Of a stretch of 64,000 nt of DNA, positions 47,604 through 59,805 are shown piece by piece; positions within the stretch are counted from its first letter, which is position 1; every line of letters starts with the position of its first letter. Both the position numbers and the translations under genes were made by a program. This DNA comes from Desulfitobacterium chlororespirans DSM 11544 (lineage in GTDB: Bacteria > Bacillota > Desulfitobacteriia > Desulfitobacteriales > Desulfitobacteriaceae): the NCBI RefSeq assembly GCF_900143285.1, contig NZ_FRDN01000003.1:434001-498000 (forward strand), read 5' to 3'. The notes under the pieces are model-generated. The model was not told the DNA's origin, ran no database searches, and saw only the letters and a list, made by a program, of their open reading frames with translations.

Positions 47604-48806
47604 TTATTCGACGATGCTGACGACAACGCCGGCACCAACGGTACGGCCACCTTCACGAATAGCGAAACGAAGTCCTTCTTCCATAGCGATAGGGGAGATA
47701 ATTTCGCAATTGATGGTAACACGGTCCCCAGGCATAACCATTTCCGTTCCTTCAGGAAGGGTTACCACACCGGTAACGTCGGTTGTACGGAAGTAGAACT
47801 GAGGGCGATAGTTGTTGAAGAAAGGAGTATGACGTCCGCCTTCTTCTTTGCTCAGTACGAAGACTTCGCCGACAAATTTGGTGTGAGGTTTGATGGAACC
47901 GGGTTTAGCAAGAACTTGACCGCGCTCGATATCTTTACGATCCACACCGCGGAGAAGCGCCCCGATGTTGTCCCCAGCTTGAGCTTGGTCAAGGAGCTTA
48001 CGGAACATTTCCACACCGGTGCAAACACTCTTGCGAGGAGCTTCAGTCAAGCCAACGATTTCAATCTCGTCACCGACTTTAATCACACCGCGCTCGACAC
48101 GACCGGTAGCAACTGTACCACGGCCAGTGATGGTGAACACGTCCTCCACAGGCATAAGGAAAGGCTTGTCGGTAGCACGCTCTGGAGTTGGAATATAGGA
48201 ATCAACAGCATCCATCAGATTCCAAATCTTGCCGCACCATTCGCAATCGCGGGATCCGCAACCGCATTGGAGAGCCTTCAGGCCGGAACCGGGAATGATG
48301 GGAATATCGTCGCCAGGGAATTCGTATTCGGAGAGAAGTTCGCGAATTTCCATTTCAACCAGTTCCATGAGTTCCGGATCATCGACCATGTCGGCTTTGT
48401 TCAGCCAAACCACGATGTAAGGAACACCTACCTGACGGGCAAGCAGGATGTGCTCACGGGTTTGGGGCATAGGGCCGTCAGCAGCGGATACAACCAGGAT
48501 AGCTCCGTCCATTTGGGCAGCACCGGTGATCATGTTTTTAACATAGTCGGCGTGGCCTGGGCAGTCAACGTGAGCATAGTGGCGGTTAGCGGTTTCATAC
48601 TCAACGTGGGAAGTGGAAATGGTGATTCCACGTTCTCTCTCTTCCGGAGCCTTGTCGATTTGGTCAAATGCTTGGGCCACTGCACCGCCGGCTTTGGAAA
48701 GAACTAAGGTGATAGCAGCAGTAGAGGTGGTTTTACCATGGTCAACGTGTCCGATGGTTCCAACGTTAACGTGGGGTTTAGTACGTTCGAATTTTTGCTT
48801 TGCCAT
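47604..48806 (-). CDS. tuf: Elongation factor Tu, with four-cysteine insertion
   Basis: Carries aminoacyl-tRNA to the ribosome; 400 residues. The GTPase motifs are present ([24 protein letters not shown]), and the domain 2-3 sequence is normal ([13 protein letters not shown]). After the SGLKAL stretch it carries [11 protein letters not shown], with cysteines at about 181, 183, 188 and 191, where ordinary EF-Tu has a short cysteine-free acidic segment. The P-loop is followed by Ser (HGKTTS), where Leu is common. The pattern C-x-C-x4-C-x2-C could bind a metal. The DNA is clean and in frame, so this is not a sequencing slip. Confidence 0.98.
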   Translation of the reverse strand: MAKQKFERTKPHVNVGTIGHVDHGKTTSTAAITLVLSKAGGAVAQAFDQIDKAPEERERGITISTSHVEYETANRHYAHVDCPGHADYVKNMITGAAQMDGAILVVSAADGPMPQTREHILLARQVGVPYIVVWLNKADMVDDPELMELVEMEIRELLSEYEFPGDDIPIIPGSGLKALQCGCGSRDCEWCGKIWNLMDAVDSYIPTPERATDKPFLMPVEDVFTITGRGTVATGRVERGVIKVGDEIEIVGLTEAPRKSVCTGVEMFRKLLDQAQAGDNIGALLRGVDRKDIERGQVLAKPGSIKPHTKFVGEVFVLSKEEGGRHTPFFNNYRPQFYFRTTDVTGVVTLPEGTEMVMPGDRVTINCEIISPIAMEEGLRFAIREGGRTVGAGVVVSIVE

Positions 48807-48928
48807 TTTAAATTTTCACTCCCTCTAAATAATAAAGTAAGCAATAGAAGTTTCCTTTTATTTGAGCGAGGTCCGCTGACAAGGAGATCCCTGAACTTCG
48901 AACCCCGCACCGTAAACCATTACTGAGA

Positions 48929-51007
48929 TTAAGCGCCGGCGCGTTTAGCAACAATGCCTTCAGCAATATTCTTGGGCACTTCCTCGTAGTGGTCAAACAT
49001 CATGACATAGACACCGCGCCCTTGGGTCTTGGAACGAAGGTCGGTGGCATAGCCAAACATTTCGGAAAGCGGGACAAACCCGCGAACGACTTGTGCTGTT
49101 CCTGTGGCTTCCATGCCCTCGATCCGTCCCCGACGGGAGTTCATGTCGCCAATGACATCACCCATATACTCCTCAGGTACAGTAACCTCTACCTTCATAA
49201 CGGGCTCGATGATGGCAGGATCAGCTTTCGCTGCACCAGCCTTGAAGGCCATGGAGCCGGCGATCTTAAAGGCCATTTCGGAGGAGTCTACATCATGGTA
49301 AGAACCGTCATAGACTGTGGCCCGGATATCCATAACAGGATAGCCTGCCTGGATACCATTTTGCAATGCTTCTTCGATCCCTTGACCGATGGGAGCGATG
49401 TATTCTCTGGGAATCACGCCGCCCACGATTTTGTTGACGAACTCGAAACCGCTGCCTTGCTCCAGGGGTTCAATCTCGATCCAGCAGTGTCCGTATTGTC
49501 CACGTCCACCGGATTGACGAACGAACTTACCTTCAGCTTTAACTGCACGGCGGATGGTTTCTTTGTAAGCAACCTGAGGACGACCCACATTGCACTCGAC
49601 TTTAAATTCACGCTGCAAACGGTCAACGATGATTTCCAGGTGAAGCTCACCCATTCCCTCGATGATGGTTTGCCCGCTATCCTGGTCGGTATGCATTTTA
49701 AAGGTAGGATCCTCTTCAGCCAAACGAGCCAGGGCTGTACCCATCTTCTCCTGGTCTTGTTTCGTCTTCGGCTCAATAGCCACGTTGATCACAGGATCAG
49801 GGAAGGTCATGGATTCGAGAATGATAGGGGCTTTGTCATCACAGAGGGTGTCCCCGGTGGTGGTATCTTTCAAGCCCACGGCGGCTGCGATATCTCCAGC
49901 ATAAACCTCAGGGATTTCCTCCCGGTGGTTGGCATGCATTTGGAGAATCCGGCCGATTCTCTCCCGTTTGCCTTTGGTTGAGTTGTAAACATAGGATCCC
50001 GAACTCAGGACTCCCGAGTATACCCGGAAAAATGCCAATTTACCCACATAAGGGTCAGCCATGATCTTAAAGGCCAAGGCAGAGAACGGATCTTTATCGC
50101 TGGAATGGCGCTCATCAGCTTCACCGGTCTCCGGATGCACCCCTTTAATATTCGGTACATCAGTTGGGGCTGGCATATACTCTACAACCGCATCAAGTAA
50201 TGGTTGCACCCCTTTATTCTTGAACGAAGAGCCACAGACCACTGGGATAAACTTCAGCCCAATTGTTCCTTTACGGATTCCGTTACGAATCTCTTCTTCG
50301 GTCAGTTCTTCACCTTCGAGATATTTCATCATGAGCTCTTCATCTGTATCAGCAACTGCTTCCAGAAGCTTCTCACGATATTCATTGGCTTGGTCGACTA
50401 AGTCTCCGGGGATATCGGCAACGTCACTGGTGGTGCCTAAATCGTCCGTATAAACCATAGCCTTCATGGTCACGAGGTCGATAATTCCTTTGAATTGATC
50501 CTCGGCGCCAATCGGAATTTGGAGCGGTACAGGGTTTGCACCTAACCGGTCAGCAATCATAGATACTCCCCGGAAGAAATCTGCACCCATACGGTCCATT
50601 TTGTTAATATAGGCGATACGGGGTACACCATACTTGTCCGCCTGCCGCCATACTGTTTCAGATTGAGGCTCAACACCGCCAACTGAACAGAATACTGCTA
50701 CAGCACCGTCGAGTACACGCAAGCTGCGCTCTACCTCGACGGTAAAGTCCACGTGCCCTGGTGTATCAATGATGTTAATACGATGACCTTTCCATTGGGC
50801 TGTCGTCGCTGCAGAAGTAATGGTAATTCCACGCTCCTGCTCTTGAACCATCCAGTCCATGGTCGCTGCACCATCATGAACTTCCCCGATCTTATGAACA
50901 CGCCCGGTATAGAACAAAATACGCTCGGTCGTGGTCGTTTTACCCGCATCAATATGGGCCATAATCCCGATATTCCGCGTTTTCTCTAATGGAAATTGCC
51001 TTGCCAC
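48929..51007 (-). CDS. fusA: Elongation factor G
   Basis: Translocase GTPase of 692 residues, normal length. G-domain motifs are [23 protein letters not shown] and [10 protein letters not shown]; domain IV has [15 protein letters not shown] and the C-terminal domain [13 protein letters not shown] start. Between rpsG and tuf in the str cluster. Confidence 0.99.
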   Translation of the reverse strand: MARQFPLEKTRNIGIMAHIDAGKTTTTERILFYTGRVHKIGEVHDGAATMDWMVQEQERGITITSAATTAQWKGHRINIIDTPGHVDFTVEVERSLRVLDGAVAVFCSVGGVEPQSETVWRQADKYGVPRIAYINKMDRMGADFFRGVSMIADRLGANPVPLQIPIGAEDQFKGIIDLVTMKAMVYTDDLGTTSDVADIPGDLVDQANEYREKLLEAVADTDEELMMKYLEGEELTEEEIRNGIRKGTIGLKFIPVVCGSSFKNKGVQPLLDAVVEYMPAPTDVPNIKGVHPETGEADERHSSDKDPFSALAFKIMADPYVGKLAFFRVYSGVLSSGSYVYNSTKGKRERIGRILQMHANHREEIPEVYAGDIAAAVGLKDTTTGDTLCDDKAPIILESMTFPDPVINVAIEPKTKQDQEKMGTALARLAEEDPTFKMHTDQDSGQTIIEGMGELHLEIIVDRLQREFKVECNVGRPQVAYKETIRRAVKAEGKFVRQSGGRGQYGHCWIEIEPLEQGSGFEFVNKIVGGVIPREYIAPIGQGIEEALQNGIQAGYPVMDIRATVYDGSYHDVDSSEMAFKIAGSMAFKAGAAKADPAIIEPVMKVEVTVPEEYMGDVIGDMNSRRGRIEGMEATGTAQVVRGFVPLSEMFGYATDLRSKTQGRGVYVMMFDHYEEVPKNIAEGIVAKRAGA

Positions 51008-51075
51008 TGATAATCCCCCTTTCTGCCGTAGTCATTCCCCATTGTGGATGATTTTAAGCATACGCTTTGATCATC

Positions 51076-51597
<522 letters not shown>

Positions 51598-52020
51598 TTA
51601 CTTCCCTTTCTTAGGACGTTTGGCACCGTACTTGGAACGAGCTTGCATCCGTTTCTGAACACCTTGAGTATCAAGGGCCCCACGAACAATGTGGTAACGA
51701 ACACCCGGAAGGTCTTTAACACGGCCACCACGGACAAGAACAACACTGTGCTCCTGCAGGTTGTGCCCGATGCCTGGGATGTATGATGATACTTCAATCG
51801 TATTGGTTAAACGCACACGGGCAACTTTACGGAGAGCAGAGTTCGGCTTCTTTGGAGTTGTCGTGTAAACCCTGGTGCAAACTCCACGCTTTTGAGGTGA
51901 TCCCCCAGAGGCGAATTGTTTACGTTGTAAAGAGTTATAGCCCCATTGCATAGCTGGAGCTGTTGATTTCTTTGCAATCTTCGAGCGGCCATTGCGAATC
52001 AATTGATTAATCGTCGGCAT
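51598..52020 (-). CDS. rpsL: 30S ribosomal protein S12, with internal insertion
   Basis: Decoding-centre protein, 140 residues where about 124 is usual. After KKSTAPA it carries an extra segment of about 16-18 residues ([18 protein letters not shown], about residues 24-41) before the conserved [24 protein letters not shown]. The decoding loops ([10 protein letters not shown] and [14 protein letters not shown]) are wild-type in appearance. The insertion lies near the solvent side of the N-terminal extension in known structures. Confidence 0.98.
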
Positions 52021-52120
52021 AACTACACCTCCTTCCCAAGAAAGAACATATCAAAGGAATTGCTTGCTTCAGCATAAAGCAAGCAATCCCCAAAACTAAC
52101 ACATTTCGGAGCTTCACTGT

Positions 52121-52372
52121 CTATTCGGATAACAAGGCCGCCACAGCAGAGCCTACTTCAATCCCGCAGGCTTTGCCCAGCTCAAGCATCGTCTGAACTT
52201 CCTGAACTGGAATCCCTTTGTTCCGGCACTGCTCAAGGATGGGACGAATCACATGACTTTCCGCATCCTTAGCCACATAGACACAGATTAAACTCCCTTT
52301 TTCCAGGGCCCGCAGAGTTTGCTTGACTCCAACGGTTCTGTTTTTTGACTTTTTTAAGGCTTCATCAAGCAT
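52121..52372 (-). CDS. ybxF: L7Ae-family ribosomal/K-turn-binding protein
   Basis: An 83-residue member of the L7Ae/L30e family, containing VGVKQTLRALEKGSLICVYVAKDAES and PVQEVQTMLELGKACGI. In Firmicutes this gene (YbxF/RplGB) sits between rpoC and rpsL, as here, and binds kink-turn RNA. ATG at 52372, AGGAGGAAAG upstream. Confidence 0.93.
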   Translation of the reverse strand: MLDEALKKSKNRTVGVKQTLRALEKGSLICVYVAKDAESHVIRPILEQCRNKGIPVQEVQTMLELGKACGIEVGSAVAALLSE

Positions 52373-52456
52373 TAAGATGCTTTCCTCCTCAAAGATTAGC
52401 GGTGATTGGTGAAGAACCTACATATTTTTCCCAAAACCGTTAAATCACACTATAGT

Positions 52457-52485
52457 ATTTTATCATCATGAATTTACACTGTCAA
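52457..52485 (-). promoter_or_regulatory. Promoter of the str cluster inside the rpoC 3' end
   Basis: Minus strand TTGACA (-35, 52480-52485), 17-base spacer, TAAAAT (-10, 52457-52462). The -35 and spacer overlap the last rpoC codons. It gives the ybxF-rpsL-rpsG-fusA genes their own start about 80 bases before ybxF. Confidence 0.75.
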
Positions 52486-55400
52486 GATTTTCAACCTGCT
52501 CTTCATCAAGATTAATAACTTTTACATTCCGATAGCGGGACATTCCCGTACCTGCCGGAATAAGTTTCCCGATGATGACGTTTTCTTTGAGTCCCAAGAG
52601 GGGATCCACTTTTCCTTTAATCGCTGCTTCCGTAAGAACACGGGTGGTTTCCTGGAAGGACGCTGCGGAAAGGAAGGAATCCGTGGCCAGAGAAGCTTTG
52701 GTGATGCCCAGGAGCACCGGTCTTGCTACAGCAGGCTCGCCGCCGCTGGCAATCACCTTGGTATTCTCTTCTTCGAAATCAAAGACATCAATCAGGCCGC
52801 CGGGCAGGAGAGCTGTATCTCCGGCCTCTTCCACCTTGACTTTGCGGAGCATCTGACGAACCATAACCTCGATGTGTTTATCGTTAATATCCACACCCTG
52901 CAGACGGTAAACCTTTTGCACTTCGCCCAGGAGATAGACCTGAACACCGCGGATTCCTTTGACCTTGAGCATATCATGAGGGTTGATGCTTCCTTCGGTC
53001 AGTTCATCTCCGGCTTCAATCCGGTGACCTTCGCGAACCTTCAAACGGGAGCCATAGGGTATAGTATACGTCATCCGTTCTTCAGTGTCACTGATGACAT
53101 CCACTTCACGGCGGCCTTTGACTTCACGGATGGCGACGATGCCGTCGTTTTCCGAGATGATGGCTTGACCTTTGGGTTTACGGGCTTCGAAAAGCTCTTC
53201 AACACGAGGCAAACCTTGGGTGATATCGTCCCCGGCCACACCGCCGGTATGGAAAGTACGCATGGTCAGCTGAGTTCCCGGCTCACCGATGGATTGGGCA
53301 GCGATGATACCTACGGCTTCTCCCATTTCCACATGATGGCCTGTGGCCAGATTCCGTCCGTAGCACTTGCGGCACACTCCATAGCGGGTTTTGCAGGTGA
53401 GCACGGAGCGAATGGTGACTTTATCGTAAGCAGCAGCGATGTCATGAGCTTGTTCTTCCGTAATCTCACTATCGGCAGTAGCCAGGATTTCCCCGGTCTC
53501 AGGATGCTTCAGGTCTTCCAAAAGGAAGCGGCCCACGAGACGCTCCTCCAGCTTTTCGATAACTTCCGGGCCATCCTTGACGTCATCGACCATAATACCT
53601 TGGGTGGTGCCGCAATCTTCATCCCGGACGATGACATCCTGAGATACATCCACAAGACGGCGGGTAAGATAACCGGAGTCAGCGGTCCGCAGTGCCGTAT
53701 CGGCCAAACCTTTCCGCGCTCCGTGGGAGGAGATGAAATACTCCAAAACGGTGAGACCTTCACGGAAGTTGGCTTTAATGGGCAACTCAATGGTTCGTCC
53801 CGAAGGATCCGCCATCAATCCCCGCATCCCGGCCAGCTGACGGAGCTGTTGAATGTTACCCCGGGCTCCGGAAGTAGCCATCATGTACACTGGATTGAAT
53901 TTATCCAAAGAGTGCATCAGAGCTTTGGTCACGGTGTTCGTAGCTTTGGTCCAGATCTCGATAACCTTCTCATAACGCTCTTCGTCGGTAATCAAACCAC
54001 GGCGGAATTGTTGCTCCGTTTTATTGACCATACCGTCGGCATCGGCAAGAATCTGCCTCTTCTCTTCAGGTACGGTAATATCGGCAAGACCAACGGTCAT
54101 TCCGGCACGGGTGGAATATTTGAACCCTAAACTCTTGATTCCGTCCAGGAGTTGGGCCGTTGCTTTATAGCCGCCGAGGCGGTAGCATTTGGCCACGATA
54201 TTGTTAAGGGCCTTTTTCCCGGCCACTTCGTTGATATAGCCTACCTCCGGCGGAATCACCGAGTTAAAGATGAGGCGGCCAATCGTCGTTTCCAAAAGTT
54301 CTCCGCTGGGCTGGCGGACTTTAATCATCGCCTGGAGGTTTGCCTGCTTGGTATCATAGGCCAACACCGCTTCATCCCGATTTTTAAAGATCTTACCTTC
54401 CCCAAGAGCTCCCGGACGCTCCATGGTCAGGTAGTAGGAGCCTAAAACCATGTCCTGTGTAGGGGAAGCGACGGGGCGGCCGTCTTTAGGATTCAAAATA
54501 TTATGAGCGGAGAGCATCAGCAGTCTTGCTTCAGCTTGAGCTTCTGCGGAGAGAGGTACGTGAACAGCCATTTGGTCCCCGTCGAAGTCCGCATTGTAAG
54601 CGGTACAGACTAAAGGATGAATCTGCAGGGCACGGCCTTCAACCAGAACAGGCTCAAAAGCCTGAATCCCTAAACGGTGAAGGGTTGGCGCACGGTTCAG
54701 CAGCACAGGATGTTCGGTGATCACTTCTTCCAAAACGTCCCAGACTTCCGAGCGAACTCGTTCCACCATCCGCTTGGCACTCTTGATATTATGGGCATGG
54801 CCTTCCTTGACCAGTTTTTTCATAACGAAAGGCTTGAAAAGCTCCAAAGCCATTTCTTTAGGCAGGCCGCATTGATGGAGCCTCAAATTCGGTCCCACTA
54901 CGATAACGGAACGACCGGAATAGTCCACCCGTTTTCCCAGCAGGTTCTGACGGAAGCGTCCTTGTTTGCCTTTGAGCATATCGCTTAAGGACTTTAAGGG
55001 ACGATTGCCGGGGCCGGTCACGGGGCGTCCCCGCCGGCCATTGTCGATCAAGGCATCCACGGCCTCCTGGAGCATCCGTTTTTCATTGCGGACAATGATA
55101 TCCGGCGCTCCCAAATCCAAAAGACGCTTGAGACGGTTATTTCTGTTGATCACCCGACGGTAAAGGTCGTTGAGGTCAGAGGTGGCAAACCGTCCGCCAT
55201 CCAGCTGCACCATGGGGCGAAGCTCCGGCGGAATAACGGGAACGACATCCATAATCATCCAATCCGGACGGTTTCCCGATTCCTTAAAGGCTTCCACCAC
55301 TTCCAGGCGGCGGATGGCCCTGATCTTCCTTTGACCGGAGACTTCTTTCAATTCAACCCGGAGCTCGTCATTAAGCTTATCCAGGTCCATTTCCTCGAGA

Positions 55401-55933
55401 AGCATCTTAATAGCTTCCGCACCCATGCTGGCTTTGAAGCGGCTGCCGTATTTATCACGGTATTCCCGATATTCGGTTTCTGTAAGGAGCTGTTTTTTCA
55501 TTAATGAGGTATCCCCGGCATCGGTCACGATGTAGGATACGAAATAAAGAACCTTTTCCAAGGAACGGGGAGACATATCCAGAAGAAGTCCCATCCGGCT
55601 GGGAATACCCTTGAAGTACCAGATATGGGAGACAGGAGCCGCCAGCTCAATATGGCCCATGCGCTCTCTGCGCACCTTGGAACGGGTGACTTCCACACCG
55701 CAGCGGTCACAGACAATTCCTTTATAGCGAACCCGTTTGTATTTTCCGCAATGGCATTCCCAGTCACGGGTTGGTCCAAAGATCTTTTCGCAAAAGAGTC
55801 CTTCCCGCTCCGGTTTCAGGGTTCTATAGTTAATCGTTTCCGGCTTCCTGACTTCTCCATGAGACCACTCACGGATCATCGTCGGAGAAGCCAAACCAAT
55901 ACGCATCCGGTCGAAATTGTTGACGTCTAGCAC
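52466..55933 (-). CDS. rpoC: RNA polymerase beta' subunit
   Basis: Catalytic subunit, 1155 residues. Motifs: the N-terminal zinc ribbon ([20 protein letters not shown]), the Mg-binding [12 protein letters not shown] (about residue 450), and the second zinc site ([13 protein letters not shown]). The start is GTG 55933 ([17 protein letters not shown]), preceded by AAAGGAGAG. Follows rpoB by 24 bases. Confidence 0.98.
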   Translation of the reverse strand: MLDVNNFDRMRIGLASPTMIREWSHGEVRKPETINYRTLKPEREGLFCEKIFGPTRDWECHCGKYKRVRYKGIVCDRCGVEVTRSKVRRERMGHIELAAPVSHIWYFKGIPSRMGLLLDMSPRSLEKVLYFVSYIVTDAGDTSLMKKQLLTETEYREYRDKYGSRFKASMGAEAIKMLLEEMDLDKLNDELRVELKEVSGQRKIRAIRRLEVVEAFKESGNRPDWMIMDVVPVIPPELRPMVQLDGGRFATSDLNDLYRRVINRNNRLKRLLDLGAPDIIVRNEKRMLQEAVDALIDNGRRGRPVTGPGNRPLKSLSDMLKGKQGRFRQNLLGKRVDYSGRSVIVVGPNLRLHQCGLPKEMALELFKPFVMKKLVKEGHAHNIKSAKRMVERVRSEVWDVLEEVITEHPVLLNRAPTLHRLGIQAFEPVLVEGRALQIHPLVCTAYNADFDGDQMAVHVPLSAEAQAEARLLMLSAHNILNPKDGRPVASPTQDMVLGSYYLTMERPGALGEGKIFKNRDEAVLAYDTKQANLQAMIKVRQPSGELLETTIGRLIFNSVIPPEVGYINEVAGKKALNNIVAKCYRLGGYKATAQLLDGIKSLGFKYSTRAGMTVGLADITVPEEKRQILADADGMVNKTEQQFRRGLITDEERYEKVIEIWTKATNTVTKALMHSLDKFNPVYMMATSGARGNIQQLRQLAGMRGLMADPSGRTIELPIKANFREGLTVLEYFISSHGARKGLADTALRTADSGYLTRRLVDVSQDVIVRDEDCGTTQGIMVDDVKDGPEVIEKLEERLVGRFLLEDLKHPETGEILATADSEITEEQAHDIAAAYDKVTIRSVLTCKTRYGVCRKCYGRNLATGHHVEMGEAVGIIAAQSIGEPGTQLTMRTFHTGGVAGDDITQGLPRVEELFEARKPKGQAIISENDGIVAIREVKGRREVDVISDTEERMTYTIPYGSRLKVREGHRIEAGDELTEGSINPHDMLKVKGIRGVQVYLLGEVQKVYRLQGVDINDKHIEVMVRQMLRKVKVEEAGDTALLPGGLIDVFDFEEENTKVIASGGEPAVARPVLLGITKASLATDSFLSAASFQETTRVLTEAAIKGKVDPLLGLKENVIIGKLIPAGTGMSRYRNVKVINLDEEQVENLDSVNS

Positions 55934-55957
55934 GGTTCTCTCTCCTTTCACCCGGGT

Positions 55958-58900
55958 CTATTCCATATCGCCTTCATCAAAGGTCATCGGCTCATCATCG
56001 ACAGCTTCTTCGTCCTCTTCGAAATACTCATCATCCTCACCTTCACCGGCTTCATGGATGACAGGCGCCGGGAGGTCTTCATGAAGATCGATGCCCAGCT
56101 CTTTCGCCGTCTCGGTCACATCCTCGTCAATCTCACGAATTTCGATTTCTTCATCGTCTTCGGAGAGAACACGGACATCAAGCCCTAAGCTTTGCAATTC
56201 TTTGATGAGAACCTTAAAGGATTCCGGAACTCCCGGTTCAGGGATGTTTTCACCTTTAACAATGGCTTCATAAGTCTTAACCCGTCCCACCACATCGTCA
56301 GACTTGACGGTAAGAATCTCCTGGAGAGTATAGGCTGCTCCATAAGCCTCCAGAGCCCAAACCTCCATCTCCCCGAAACGCTGACCGCCGAATTGGGCTT
56401 TACCGCCCAAAGGCTGCTGAGTAACCAAGCTGTAAGGTCCGGTGGACCGGGCGTGAATCTTGTCGTCCACCAGATGGTGGAGCTTCAGGAAGTACATATA
56501 GCCGACGGTAATCTGATTATCGAAGGGATCTCCTGTCCGTCCATCGTAAAGTACGGTTTTGCCGGTCTCAGGAAGTCCGGCTTTTCTAAGGGTGGCAAAG
56601 ACATCCTCTTCCTGGGCTCCGTCAAAGACCGGTGTGGCCAAACGAAGTCCGAGAGCTTTCGCCGCCCAGCCTAAATGGGTCTCCATCACCTGACCGATGT
56701 TCATCCGGGAAGGAACACCCAGGGGGTTCAAGACGATTTCCACCGGAGTGCCATCAGGCAGGAAAGGCATATCTTCCTGCTTCATGATGCGGGAGATAAC
56801 CCCTTTGTTGCCGTGGCGCCCGGCCATTTTATCCCCCACGGAGATTTTCCGTTTTTGGGCGATATAGACCCGTACCAGCTCGTTGACCCCGGGAGCCAGT
56901 TCATCCCCGTTTTCCCGGGTAAAGACTTTGACATCCACGATCTTGCCGGCTTCCCCGTGAGGTACACGGAGGGAGGTATCCCGCACTTCCCGGGCTTTTT
57001 CGCCGAAAATGGCTCTGAGGAGGCGCTCTTCCGCGGTAAGCTCTGTTTCACCTTTAGGAGTAACTTTACCCACCAGAATATCCCCGGTGCTGACTTCCGC
57101 ACCGATGCGGATAATACCCCGCTCATCCAAATCTTTCAGCACATCTTCCCCGACGTTAGGAATATCCCGGGTAATTTCTTCCGGTCCCAGCTTAGTGTCC
57201 CGGGCATCGGCTTCATACTCTTCAATATGGATGGAAGTATAATAATCTTCCTTAACCAGCTTTTCGCTGATTAAGATAGCATCCTCGTAGTTATAGCCTT
57301 CCCAGGTCATAAAAGCGATCAAAACGTTGCGGCCAAGAGCCAGCTCACCATGATCCGTAGAGGGACCATCAGCGATGATCTGACCGGCTTCCACCCGCTC
57401 ATTCTTCATCACGATAGGACGCTGGTTGATGCAGGTTCCCTGGTTGGAGCGCAGGTACTTTAAGAGTTTATGCTTCTCCAGGGTTCCGTCATCATGGCGG
57501 ATGATGATATCCTCGGCTGTAGCCCGCTCCACAGTGCCGTCTTTAGAAGCTAAGACACAGACTCCGGAATCCTTGGCCGCTTTGTACTCCATCCCTGTTC
57601 CCACATAGGGAGCATCGGTACGCAAAAGGGGCACAGCCTGCCGCTGCATGTTGGCACCCATCAAGGCACGGTTGGCGTCGTCGTGCTCCAGGAAGGGAAT
57701 CAAAGCCGTCGCGATGGATACCATTTGTTTCGGAGAAACGTCCATATAGTCAATCCGCTCCGGCGCAACCAAAACGAAGTCGGGACCATGACGTCCATCG
57801 ATCTTCTCTTCAATGAAATGCCCGTCATCCGTCAGAGGGGCATTGGCCTGAGCTACGACGAATTTCTCTTCTTCGTCAGCGGTCAGGTAATCAATCTGAT
57901 CCGTAACCTGGCCATTGTTCACTTTACGGTAAGGAGCTTCAATAAATCCATAGGGATTAATCCGGCCATAGGTACTTAAGGAGCCGATCAAACCGATGTT
58001 CGGACCTTCAGGAGTCTCGATGGGACACATCCGGCCATAGTGAGAGTGGTGAACGTCACGCACCTCAAAGCCGGCCCGTTCACGGCTTAAACCACCGGGT
58101 CCCAGGGCACTGAGACGACGCTTATGAGTCAGTTCAGCCAAAGGATTGGTTTGGTCCATAAATTGGGACAACTGACTGCTGCCGAAGAATTCCTTAATGG
58201 CAGCCACTACAGGACGGATATTGATCAGAACCTGAGGTGTGATCACATCCACATCCTGAATGGTCATCCGTTCCCGGACCACCCGCTCCATACGGGATAA
58301 ACCGATCCGGAATTGGTTCTGCAGAAGCTCTCCCACGGAACGAAGGCGGCGATTGCCCAGATGATCGATATCATCCTTATGTCCTTCTCCGCTCATCAGG
58401 GTCAGCATTTGCCGCAGGGAAGCCACGATATCTTCCTTGGTCAAATGATGCACATCAGTAGGAACATTCAGCTTCAGCTTTTTATTGAGTTTATAGCGGC
58501 CTACTTTGGCCAGATCATAACGCTTGGGATCAAAAAATAATGCTTCTAATAGAGAGCGCGCACTGTCCACAGTGGGGGGTTCTCCCGGGCGCAGACGCTT
58601 GTAGATTTCCACCAGGGCTTCCTCTGCCGACTCCGTATTATCCCGCTCCAGGGTAATACGAATGTGCTCGTTATCATCGAAAAGCTCGGCGATCTGCCCA
58701 TTGGTAGCATAGCCCAAAGCCCGAATCAATACGGTGGCCGGAAGTTTACGAGTTCTATCCACACGAACAAAAATATTATCATTAACGTCCGTTTCAAACT
58801 CTAACCAAGCTCCACGGTTAGGAATAACCGTCGCTCCGAAGATTTTCTTCCCGCTGGGGTCGATGCTTTCGGAATAATAAACACCGGGAGAACGAACCAA

Positions 58901-59305
58901 CTGACTGACGATAACCCGTTCTGCTCCGTTAATAATGAAGGTTCCTTTGGTGGTCATCAGCGGGAAATCACCCATGAAGACCTCTTGTTCCTTCACTTCC
59001 CCTGTCTCTTTATTAATGAGACGAACTTTAACTCGCAGAGGTGCCGCATACGTTACGTCGCGTTCCTTACACTCTTCCACCTCGTATTTAGGCTCTCCTA
59101 AGCTATAGTCGATAAATTCCAATACGAGGTTGCCTGTGAAATCTTGAATAGGGGAAATATCCCTGAACATTTCCCTTAACCCTTCATCAAGAAACCACTG
59201 ATAAGAGTTTTGCTGAATTTCAATTAGATTTGGCATGTCGAGAACTTCTCGAATTCTGGAATAACTCCAGCGTTCCCGCGTCCCTACCTTAACAGGATAG
59301 AACAT
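55958..59305 (-). CDS. rpoB: RNA polymerase beta subunit
   Basis: Beta subunit of 1115 residues, starting [22 protein letters not shown]. The rifampicin region [24 protein letters not shown] is wild-type in appearance. The C-terminus has a long acidic tail ([18 protein letters not shown]). The start at 59305 follows GAGGGGTG. Unusually, rplJL is not upstream; a 500-base non-coding gap and an unrelated gene are. Confidence 0.98.
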   Translation of the reverse strand: MFYPVKVGTRERWSYSRIREVLDMPNLIEIQQNSYQWFLDEGLREMFRDISPIQDFTGNLVLEFIDYSLGEPKYEVEECKERDVTYAAPLRVKVRLINKETGEVKEQEVFMGDFPLMTTKGTFIINGAERVIVSQLVRSPGVYYSESIDPSGKKIFGATVIPNRGAWLEFETDVNDNIFVRVDRTRKLPATVLIRALGYATNGQIAELFDDNEHIRITLERDNTESAEEALVEIYKRLRPGEPPTVDSARSLLEALFFDPKRYDLAKVGRYKLNKKLKLNVPTDVHHLTKEDIVASLRQMLTLMSGEGHKDDIDHLGNRRLRSVGELLQNQFRIGLSRMERVVRERMTIQDVDVITPQVLINIRPVVAAIKEFFGSSQLSQFMDQTNPLAELTHKRRLSALGPGGLSRERAGFEVRDVHHSHYGRMCPIETPEGPNIGLIGSLSTYGRINPYGFIEAPYRKVNNGQVTDQIDYLTADEEEKFVVAQANAPLTDDGHFIEEKIDGRHGPDFVLVAPERIDYMDVSPKQMVSIATALIPFLEHDDANRALMGANMQRQAVPLLRTDAPYVGTGMEYKAAKDSGVCVLASKDGTVERATAEDIIIRHDDGTLEKHKLLKYLRSNQGTCINQRPIVMKNERVEAGQIIADGPSTDHGELALGRNVLIAFMTWEGYNYEDAILISEKLVKEDYYTSIHIEEYEADARDTKLGPEEITRDIPNVGEDVLKDLDERGIIRIGAEVSTGDILVGKVTPKGETELTAEERLLRAIFGEKAREVRDTSLRVPHGEAGKIVDVKVFTRENGDELAPGVNELVRVYIAQKRKISVGDKMAGRHGNKGVISRIMKQEDMPFLPDGTPVEIVLNPLGVPSRMNIGQVMETHLGWAAKALGLRLATPVFDGAQEEDVFATLRKAGLPETGKTVLYDGRTGDPFDNQITVGYMYFLKLHHLVDDKIHARSTGPYSLVTQQPLGGKAQFGGQRFGEMEVWALEAYGAAYTLQEILTVKSDDVVGRVKTYEAIVKGENIPEPGVPESFKVLIKELQSLGLDVRVLSEDDEEIEIREIDEDVTETAKELGIDLHEDLPAPVIHEAGEGEDDEYFEEDEEAVDDEPMTFDEGDME

Positions 59306-59805
59306 GTACGCTTCACCCCTCAAGTGTGATGTCCTCGCCCCGAGGATAGTATTATGACATAAACAGCCAAAAGCAAGGCCTCATATGCAAAACCTCGCTT
59401 CGTTGTTTATGGAGATCCCTCTTTCGTGATCGAATTAATCAAATGACAATCTCCCCATCGTCACCTTTAGTACGATCCGATAGAAAGTTCTATCGGCGTC
59501 CTAAGTTACTGTTTGGAATAGTCTGGATAATTCGTCCATTTTATGTACAGTAACAATTACTAAGGATACCAAGATTATCTACTATTGTCAAGGAGAAATA
59601 TTTCTTTTTTTGCAGTTTTATGTCCTTCCCGGAAAATTCTTTTCCGGGAACCCCTTGCCACTAAGTAGATTATAGCAAATTTATCTCCAAAACAATAATC
59701 CGACGGACTTGCTTAAGAAAATTTTTCTGGACGGAATGCTCCTGATCATATAAAGCGGCTGCCCCTTTTAGGGAGACAGCCGCTGCCTGTTTTCCGGAAA
59801 GCCCG
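59306..59805 (-). promoter_or_regulatory. rpoBC promoter region and long leader
   Basis: This 500-base gap carries, on the minus strand, a strong promoter: TTGACA (59586-59591), 17-base spacer, TATCCT (59563-59568), giving a leader of about 250 bases. A second possible -10 (TATAAT, 59669-59674) is upstream. Inverted repeats are TTCCCGGAAAA/TTTTCCGGGAA (59626-59650) and CCGATAGA/TCTATCGG (59477-59496); the latter lies in the leader and could form an RNA hairpin. Confidence 0.65.
59754..59784 (-). terminator. Terminator after the HDOD/EAL-like gene
   Basis: AGCGGCTG and CAGCCGCT form an 8-bp stem with an internal CCCT/AGGG extension; the minus strand continues TTTATAT. Located about 20 bases after the gene's stop. 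Confidence 0.85.

Noticed and set aside
48989-49981. 330-residue plus-strand frame
   Set aside because: Antisense to fusA; no recognisable motif.
52874-54130. 418-residue plus-strand frame
   Set aside because: Antisense to rpoC; long only because of high-GC third positions on the coding strand.
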